DNA of 64,000 bases from contig NZ_SMKX01000021.1 of NCBI RefSeq assembly GCF_004349055.1, positions 22,461-86,460 of the forward strand. The letters are read 5' to 3'. Below the pieces are notes generated by a model. It was not told the origin of the DNA. It did no database searches and was given only the letters and a program-made list of their open reading frames with translations. A program made the translations under genes and the position numbers. The DNA is from Kribbella antibiotica (GTDB lineage: Bacteria; Actinomycetota; Actinomycetes; Propionibacteriales; Kribbellaceae). The first letter of the stretch is position 1. Each line of letters opens with the position of its first letter. Positions 58,910 to 64,000 of the stretch are shown here, one piece after another.

Positions 58910-60214
58910 ATGTCCAGCCCCGTAACCGACACCACAGAGCGCCGCGGGCTCTACAAGGCCTTCGCCGCGAGCCTGTCCGGCACCTCGCTGGAGTGGTACG
59001 ACTTCGCCGTTTACAGCTCGGCGGCAGCGCTCGTCTTCGGCGACCTCTTCTTCCCCGGTAGCGACCCACTGACCGGCACACTGCAGGCCTTCGGGACGTA
59101 TGCCGTCGGCTACATCGCCCGGCCGCTCGGTGGCATCGTCTTCGGGCGGCTCGGTGATGTGATCGGCCGCAAGCGCGTTCTGGTCGCCACCCTGCTGCTG
59201 ATCGGCGTGGCCACGTTCTGCATCGGTCTACTGCCGACCCACGCGCAAGCCGGTGCACTGGCACCGACACTGCTGGTGGTGCTGCGTTTCGCGCAGGGCG
59301 TCGGTGTGGGCGGCGAGTGGGGCGGTGCGGTGCTGCTGAGCAGTGAGTTCAGTCAGGCGGGGCAGCGCGGGTTCTGGGCGTCCGCTGCGCAGGTCGGTCC
59401 GCCGCTGGGCACACTGATGGCTAACGGCGTGCTGGCACTGCTTGCCGGGCTGCTCACCGAGGCCCAGTTCCTGAGCTGGGGTTGGCGGCTCGCCTTCCTA
59501 CTGTCCGCCGTACTGGTCGCATTCGGCCTGCTCATCCGCTCCAAGCTGGAGGAGACTCCGGTGTTCAAGGAGCTGGCGGCCCGTGGGGACCGGCCGACCG
59601 CTCCGGTGACCGAGGTACTGCGGACTCAGCGTCGGCCGCTGGTCGCCGCCATCCTGGCGCGGGTCGGCCCGGATGTGCTCTACGCGATGTTCGCGGTCTT
59701 CGTGCTCACCTACGCGACCAAAGAGCTAGATATGAGCCGCGGGCAGGCCGTGACCGCCGTACTGATCGGCTCTGCTTGTCAGGTCGGGCTCATCCCGTTC
59801 TCCGGTTACCTGTCCGACCGGTACGGGCGCCGACTGATCTATGGCATCGGAGCGATCGGTGGAGCGGTGTGGAGTGTGGTGTTCTTCGCTATCACGTCCT
59901 CACTGGGGACTCTGATCCTCGGTGTGGTCATCGGGCTCGTGTTCCACTCCCTGATGTACGGACCGCAGGCAGCGTTCGTGTCTGAGCAGTTCACTGCGCG
60001 GCTGCGCTACACCGGCAGCTCGCTGGCCTACACGTTCGCCGGCGTGATCGGTGGCGCACTGGCACCACTGGCCTTCACGTACTTCCTGGCCAAGACCGGG
60101 ACCGGCTATGTGATCGCGCTCTACATCGTCGTGGCCTGCATGGTCACCCTGGTCGGCCTGCGGCTCGGCAGCGCAGTGGTCGACGACGAGGACCTCGCTG
60201 TCAGCCGTGCATAA
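58910..60214 (+). CDS. MHS-family MFS transporter
   Basis: A 434-residue major facilitator with 12 hydrophobic segments. The metabolite:H+ symporter subgroup is shown by SGTSLEWYDFAVYSSAAALVFGDLFFP (about 23-49) and RPLGGIVFGRLGDVIGRKR (71-89), as in shikimate, proline/betaine and alpha-ketoglutarate permeases. It likely imports an organic acid or zwitterion used by the DUF2848, cupin and nitrilase enzymes. The start has AAGGAGG 12 bases upstream. Its 3' end overlaps the convergent GntR gene by 14 bases. Confidence 0.9.
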   Translation: MSSPVTDTTERRGLYKAFAASLSGTSLEWYDFAVYSSAAALVFGDLFFPGSDPLTGTLQAFGTYAVGYIARPLGGIVFGRLGDVIGRKRVLVATLLLIGVATFCIGLLPTHAQAGALAPTLLVVLRFAQGVGVGGEWGGAVLLSSEFSQAGQRGFWASAAQVGPPLGTLMANGVLALLAGLLTEAQFLSWGWRLAFLLSAVLVAFGLLIRSKLEETPVFKELAARGDRPTAPVTEVLRTQRRPLVAAILARVGPDVLYAMFAVFVLTYATKELDMSRGQAVTAVLIGSACQVGLIPFSGYLSDRYGRRLIYGIGAIGGAVWSVVFFAITSSLGTLILGVVIGLVFHSLMYGPQAAFVSEQFTARLRYTGSSLAYTFAGVIGGALAPLAFTYFLAKTGTGYVIALYIVVACMVTLVGLRLGSAVVDDEDLAVSRA

Positions 60215-60839
60215 GGATGGAACCGGTGGTGTCCAGGTGGCCGAGAATCGCCTTCTCGGCTGCCTCGGGCGTGCCGGTGGCCAGGCCGTCGACAATGGCC
60301 TGGTGCTCCACCAAGACGTCCTGCCGGCGCGTCTCGCTCCGTTGCAGCGCGACGATGCCGAGCAGCACGTGCTTGGCGCGCAGGTTGTCGTAGAGCCGAC
60401 CGAGCACGGCATTGCCGGCCGCGTCGACAAGCAGTGCGTGGAACTGGCTGTCCAGCTCGATGAACTCCTTGGCATCGCCCTGCTCGACGATCGCCCGCTG
60501 CTGCTCCAGTACGGCGGCCATTGCCGCCACCGGCGCATTCCCGGCCGCGAGCGACGTCTCCGCGGCCCAGGTCTCGATCACGCCGCGGGCCTGCATCATC
60601 TCGGCGATCTCCCGGCCCGGAACCGGCGCGACGAACGCCCCGCGATGCGGGACCAGCTGCACCAGGTCCTCGGCCGCGAGCATCAGCAGTGCCTCGCGCA
60701 CCGGGGTCCGCGAGATGCCGACCTCGGTCGCGACCGCCTGCTCGTTGATGAACGTCCCCGACACCGCCGGATCGCTGAGGACGGTGCCGCGCAGGTACTG
60801 GTAGGCACGGTCCCGGCCGGAATCCCCACTCAATTGCAT
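60201..60839 (-). CDS. GntR-family regulator (FadR/FCD subgroup)
   Basis: A 212-residue regulator: winged helix (about 1-65, GTFINEQAVATEVGISRTPVREALLMLAAEDL) and an all-helical FCD ligand domain (about 75-205, including LDSQFHALLVDAAGN and EHQAIVDGL with the metal-binding histidines). The ATG at 60839 is used; a TTG at 60845 is in frame. Neither has a ribosome site, and the operator-like TGTATACA begins six bases upstream, so the mRNA may be leaderless. It probably represses the transporter, DUF2848, nitrilase and its own gene. Confidence 0.88.
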   Translation of the reverse strand: MQLSGDSGRDRAYQYLRGTVLSDPAVSGTFINEQAVATEVGISRTPVREALLMLAAEDLVQLVPHRGAFVAPVPGREIAEMMQARGVIETWAAETSLAAGNAPVAAMAAVLEQQRAIVEQGDAKEFIELDSQFHALLVDAAGNAVLGRLYDNLRAKHVLLGIVALQRSETRRQDVLVEHQAIVDGLATGTPEAAEKAILGHLDTTGSILMHG

Positions 60840-60845
60840 ACTCAA

Positions 60846-60853
60846 TGTATACA
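60846..60853. promoter_or_regulatory. Probable GntR operator between regulator and nitrilase genes
   Basis: The perfect 8-base palindrome TGTATACA lies in the 29-base gap between the divergent GntR and nitrilase-family starts. It shares GTATAC with the site at 58862-58875. The gap is so small that the promoters must overlap it. Confidence 0.55.
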
Positions 60854-60868
60854 GGCACGGAGGCTCTC

Positions 60869-61639
60869 ATGACAGATCTGCGCGTGGCCGCGGCCCAGCT
60901 CACCACCGGCTCCGACCCGGCGTCCAACCTAGCGGCCGCGACCGACGCCGTACGGCGGGCTGCCAACGCCGGGGCGGAAATCGTCGCGCTGCCGGAGGCC
61001 ACGCTGGCCTGCTTCGGAACCGACCTCGCCGGCATCGCCGAGCCGCTGGACGGGCCGTTCGCGACCGGCCTGCGCAAGGTGGCCGCCGACCTCGGGATCG
61101 TCGTGATCGCCGGACTCTTCGAGCCGTCCGGCGAAGGGCGGGTGCACAACACGCTGCTTGCCACCGGGCCAGGCGTGGAGACGTCGTACCGGAAGATCCA
61201 CCTGTACGACGCGTTCGGGTCGCGCGAATCCGACACGGTTGCCCCTGGCAACGAGCTGGTGACCTTCGAGTACCGGGATGTGACGGTCGGACTGGCCACT
61301 TGCTACGACCTGCGGTTCGCCGACCAGTTCACTGCGCTCGGACGGCTCGGGGCCGAGCTGATCGTCGTACCGGCGTCGTGGGGTGCCGGACCGGGCAAGG
61401 AGGAGCAGTGGGACCTGCTGACCCGGGCACGGGCCGCTGACGCGCAGGCATGGCTGCTGGCGTGCGACCAGGCCTACACAACCCCGCAGGGCACCGACCC
61501 GCTCGGCATCGGGCGCAGCAGCCTGACCACTCCCCTGGGCCACACCGCGGCGCGGCTCGACCACACTCCCGGCATCCTGCACGGGTCTGTGGAGTCTGAA
61601 GTGGTCTCAGGGGTGCGTTCCCGAGTACCGATTCTCTAG
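60869..61639 (+). CDS. Carbon-nitrogen hydrolase (nitrilase superfamily)
   Basis: A 256-residue amidase of the nitrilase superfamily. The catalytic triad is Glu43 (LPEAT), Lys109 (YRKIHLYD) and Cys145 (ATCYDLRF). A further acid in this fold is likely near 120 (SRESDT). The length and the small-molecule style (omega-amidase/Nit group) suggest hydrolysis of an amide such as a deaminated amino acid amide. The ATG at 60869 has GGAGG 5 bases upstream; the frame is open back to 60845, but that overlaps the operator. It overlaps the next convergent gene by four bases. Confidence 0.9.
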   Translation: MTDLRVAAAQLTTGSDPASNLAAATDAVRRAANAGAEIVALPEATLACFGTDLAGIAEPLDGPFATGLRKVAADLGIVVIAGLFEPSGEGRVHNTLLATGPGVETSYRKIHLYDAFGSRESDTVAPGNELVTFEYRDVTVGLATCYDLRFADQFTALGRLGAELIVVPASWGAGPGKEEQWDLLTRARAADAQAWLLACDQAYTTPQGTDPLGIGRSSLTTPLGHTAARLDHTPGILHGSVESEVVSGVRSRVPIL

Positions 61640-61953
61640 ATCAGGCCCTGCTTCTTCATGCGGGCGTTGTACTCCCGCATCCGCGGTGGGACGCCGACCA
61701 CGGCGGCGTCGTACGACGGGATGCCCAGCTTGTTCGCGAAGTTGTGCGCCCACTGGACCGACGGGACCCGGCGACGGGTCCACTCGCCGTCGACCGCCAC
61801 CAGGAGCATCGTGTAGTCCGTCACCGCGGTGCGTGGCTCGACGAAGCCCTCGACCCCTTGACGACTGAGGGCGAACTCGCGCAGGTGCGCCTGGTCGGGG
61901 TTGTCCGACTTACGCATCGTGCCGGACTTCTGCCGGCGACCGAACCACTTCAT
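61636..61953 (-). CDS. Conserved hypothetical protein beside lpdA
   Basis: A 105-residue basic protein starting MKWFGRRQKSGTMRKSDNPDQAHL and ending MREYNARMKKQGLI. The middle (TDYTMLLVAVDGEWTRRRVPSVQWAHNFANKLGIPSYDAAVVG) looks like a small folded domain. It has no signal or membrane segment. I do not know its function. It is divergent from lpdA; the 163-base gap holds lpdA's promoter. ATG at 61953 is preferred because GGGAGA lies 8 bases upstream; an ATG at 61971 is in frame. Confidence 0.72.
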   Translation of the reverse strand: MKWFGRRQKSGTMRKSDNPDQAHLREFALSRQGVEGFVEPRTAVTDYTMLLVAVDGEWTRRRVPSVQWAHNFANKLGIPSYDAAVVGVPPRMREYNARMKKQGLI

Positions 61954-62116
61954 GGAGTAAGTCTCCCTCATCAGCGCAACTCATCGGCAGAAATTCGCGG
62001 TAACGGTTTCTGCCAAAACCGGCAATCGGGCCCGAGGGCTCGTGCGAAGATGACGCCCGGGCCCCCGCGCCGCGATCCGGAGCAGGCCCGTCGACCACAC
62101 GCCCACGGAGGAACCT

Positions 62117-63505
62117 GTGACGAACCCGGCAGACAGCGCAACGACGTACGACCTGGTGATCCTCGGCGGTGGGAGCGGCGGTTATGCCGCGGCCCTGCGC
62201 GCCGCGACCCTCGGGCAGAGCGTCGCCCTGGTCGAGAAGGACAAGGTCGGCGGCACCTGCCTGCACCGCGGCTGTATCCCGACCAAGGCCCTGCTGCACG
62301 CTGCCGAGGTCGCCGACTCCGCCCGCGACGGTGAGCAGTTCGGCGTCCGGACGACGCTCGAGGGTGTCGACATGGGCGGCGTGAACAAGTACAAGGACGG
62401 CGTCGTCGACCGGCTGTTCAAGGGGCTGCAGGGCCAGCTCAAGGCGCGCGGGATCACCGTCATCGAGGGCGAGGGGCGGCTGACCTCGCCGACCACGGTC
62501 GCCGTCAACGGCACGACCTACACCGGCAAGAACGTCATCCTCGCGACCGGTTCCTATTCGCGGTCGCTGCCCGGGCTGACGATCGACGGCAACCGCGTGA
62601 TCGCCAGCGAGCACGCGCTGACGCTGGACCGGGTGCCCGAGTCCGCGGTGATCCTCGGCGGCGGCGTGATCGGCGTCGAGTTCGCCAGCGCCTGGACGTC
62701 GTTCGGCACCAAGGTGACGATCCTCGAGGCACTGCCCCGGCTGGTCCCCTCCGAGGACGCCGACTGTTCGAAGACGCTGGAGCGGGCGTTCCGCAAGCGC
62801 AAGATCACCTTCAAGACCGGTACTCCGTTCGAGTCGGTCGACACCCATGACAACGGCGTGAAGGTCACGGTCGCCGGTGGCGAGGTGATCGAGGCCGAGC
62901 TGCTGCTGGTCGCCGTCGGCCGCGGGCCGAACACTTCAGGGCTGGGGTTCGACGAGGTCGGGGTCGCGCTCGACCGCGGCTTCGTCACCGTCGACGAGAA
63001 CCTGCAGACCAGCGTGCCGGGCGTGTACGCCGTCGGTGACATCGTGCCCGGATTGCAGCTCGCGCACCGCGGTTTCCAGCAGGGCATCTTCGTCGCCGAG
63101 CACCTGGCCGGGCTCGCCCCGGCGCCGATCGACGAGGCCGGCATCCCGCGGGTGACGTACTCCGAGCCCGAGGTCGCCTCGGTCGGACTCACCGAGGAGC
63201 AGGCCCGCGCGAAGTACGGCGACGTCGAGATCCTGAACTACAACCTCGGCGGCAACGGCAAGAGCCAGATCCTCAAGACCTCCGGCTTCGTGAAGCTGGT
63301 CCGGGCCAAGGACGGCGCCGTCGTCGGCCTGCACATGGTCGGATCCCGCGTCGGCGAACTCATCGGCGAGGCCCAGCTCATCTACAACTGGGAGGCCGTC
63401 CCGGCTGACGTCGCCCCGCTCGTCCACGCCCACCCGACCCAGAACGAAGCCCTCGGCGAAGCGCACATGGCGCTGGCCGGTAAACCACTGCATTTCCACG
63501 ACTGA
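62117..63505 (+). CDS. lpdA: Dihydrolipoyl dehydrogenase (E3)
   Basis: A 462-residue flavoprotein that reoxidises lipoyl groups of the 2-oxoacid dehydrogenase complexes with NAD+. The FAD loop is LGGGSGGY (16-23), the redox disulfide is Cys48/Cys53 (GGTCLHRGCIPTK), the NAD loop is LGGGVIGVEFAS (about 185-196), the FAD-ribose motif is YAVGDIVPG (about 303-311), and the active-site base is in HAHPTQNEA (about 443-451). GTG at 62117 with GGAGGAAC upstream. It is followed after 138 bases by sucB, its complex partner. Confidence 0.96.
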   Translation: MTNPADSATTYDLVILGGGSGGYAAALRAATLGQSVALVEKDKVGGTCLHRGCIPTKALLHAAEVADSARDGEQFGVRTTLEGVDMGGVNKYKDGVVDRLFKGLQGQLKARGITVIEGEGRLTSPTTVAVNGTTYTGKNVILATGSYSRSLPGLTIDGNRVIASEHALTLDRVPESAVILGGGVIGVEFASAWTSFGTKVTILEALPRLVPSEDADCSKTLERAFRKRKITFKTGTPFESVDTHDNGVKVTVAGGEVIEAELLLVAVGRGPNTSGLGFDEVGVALDRGFVTVDENLQTSVPGVYAVGDIVPGLQLAHRGFQQGIFVAEHLAGLAPAPIDEAGIPRVTYSEPEVASVGLTEEQARAKYGDVEILNYNLGGNGKSQILKTSGFVKLVRAKDGAVVGLHMVGSRVGELIGEAQLIYNWEAVPADVAPLVHAHPTQNEALGEAHMALAGKPLHFHD

Positions 63506-63643
63506 GATTCAGCCTTTGCTGCTGGCGTGCCCTAGTAGGTTTGGGAGCAGTGGGTAACCAGGGTTTACGGACCCGCGTCCCGCTCGCGCCAGCGGCAACC
63601 GTAGGCTGACACCGACCGATCAGACGAAGGAGCAACGACCGTC

Positions 63644-64000
63644 ATGCCGACCTCTGTATCCCTGCCGGCCCTCGGGGAGAGCGTCACCGAAGGAACCGTC
63701 ACCCGCTGGCTCAAGCAGGTCGGTGACACGGTTGCCGTCGACGAGCCCCTGCTGGAGGTCTCGACCGACAAGGTCGACACCGAGATCCCGTCGCCCGTCG
63801 CGGGCACCCTGCTGGAGATCAAGGCCGCCGAGGACGAGACCGTCGAGGTCGGCGCCGAACTGGCCGTCATCGGTGACGCCGGCGAGTCCACTGGCTCCGC
63901 TCCGGCCGAGGCGCCCGCCGCCGAGGCTCCGGCTGCCGAGGCCCCGGCCGAGCAGGCACCTGCTGCTGAGGCCGCCCCGGTTCAGGAGGCGCCCGCCGTC
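63644..64000 (+). CDS. sucB: 2-oxoacid dehydrogenase E2 component, SucB type (partial, 3' end outside window)
   Basis: Only the first 119 residues are in the window. They hold one lipoyl domain (1-78) with the lipoylated Lys43 in [13 protein letters not shown], preceded by [19 protein letters not shown], then an Ala/Pro/Glu-rich flexible linker (about 82-119). GESVTEGTV is typical of 2-oxoglutarate dehydrogenase E2 (SucB) and of the shared E2 of actinobacteria. The GAAGGAG ribosome site is 11 bases before the ATG. Further lipoyl, E3-binding and catalytic domains should follow outside the window. Confidence 0.92.
   Translation, partial: MPTSVSLPALGESVTEGTVTRWLKQVGDTVAVDEPLLEVSTDKVDTEIPSPVAGTLLEIKAAEDETVEVGAELAVIGDAGESTGSAPAEAPAAEAPAAEAPAEQAPAAEAAPVQEAPAV

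Noticed and set aside
1..64000. CRISPR array, IS element, prophage, tRNA or rRNA genes
   Set aside because: No regularly spaced repeats, transposase or integrase frames, or structural RNA sequences were recognised; small RNAs cannot be excluded without a model search.

Overview
The window is high-GC DNA from an actinobacterium. Features pointing there are GTG starts, ATGA/GTGA stop-start overlaps, several AfsR/SARP regulators with STAND ATPase domains, a DUF3043 protein, PspA with PspAA, a SCO2322-type protein and an ECF/cobUS cluster. The overall gene mix suggests Nocardioidaceae or a relative such as Kribbella; that placement is inference from gene content, not from a marker gene. Almost all of the window is coding. 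I saw no rRNA, tRNA, CRISPR array, insertion sequence or phage gene.

Bases 1-29767 hold a large surface-polysaccharide (EPS/capsule) locus of Wzx/Wzy type. A leftward operon (10230 down to 1, running off the window) encodes a sugar epimerase, a C-methyltransferase, a glucose-1-phosphate cytidylyltransferase, a PIG-L deacetylase, a catalytically degenerate C-methyltransferase paralogue, an RmlC-type epimerase, a GSA-aminotransferase-like enzyme, a PAP2 phosphatase, a GT2 glycosyltransferase, a pyruvyl transferase and a Wzx-like flippase. A rightward operon (11525-20156) encodes a UDP-glucose/GDP-mannose-type dehydrogenase, a GT4, an asparagine synthase-like amidotransferase, a two-domain oxidoreductase and a heparinase II/III protein. 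A third operon (20230-27516) encodes two Wzz-like co-polymerases, a Wzy/WaaL-type polymerase, another GT4, an anchored beta-helix protein and a small protein of unknown function. An ECF sigma factor and the initiating polyprenyl-phosphate sugar transferase follow on the minus strand. The three operon leaders share the octamer TGTATCAG 66-70 bases before their first start codons. An alpha/beta hydrolase and an Lrp/AsnC regulator sit between the first two operons.

Bases 30011-38628 are mostly housekeeping: pspA-pspAA with a good intrinsic terminator, a DUF3043 protein, an aldo/keto reductase, and an operon of a SCO2322-like secreted protein, ECF transporter T, AA and S components, cobU and cobS (uptake and salvage of a corrinoid or related compound).

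Bases 38625-55017 are a regulator and transport block on the minus strand. Three tandem full-length AfsR/SARP proteins (wHTH-BTAD-NB-ARC-TPR, 940-953 residues, each with at least one TTA codon) lie downstream of a five-gene oligopeptide ABC importer. A fourth SARP, cut short inside the NB-ARC domain, lies upstream of that importer.

Bases 55123-64000 return to conserved metabolism: gcvT, pepA, lpdA and the start of sucB. Between pepA and lpdA is a small catabolic module (cupin, DUF2848, MHS-family transporter, GntR/FCD regulator, nitrilase-family hydrolase). Its two divergent promoter regions share a GTATAC palindrome that is the likely operator.
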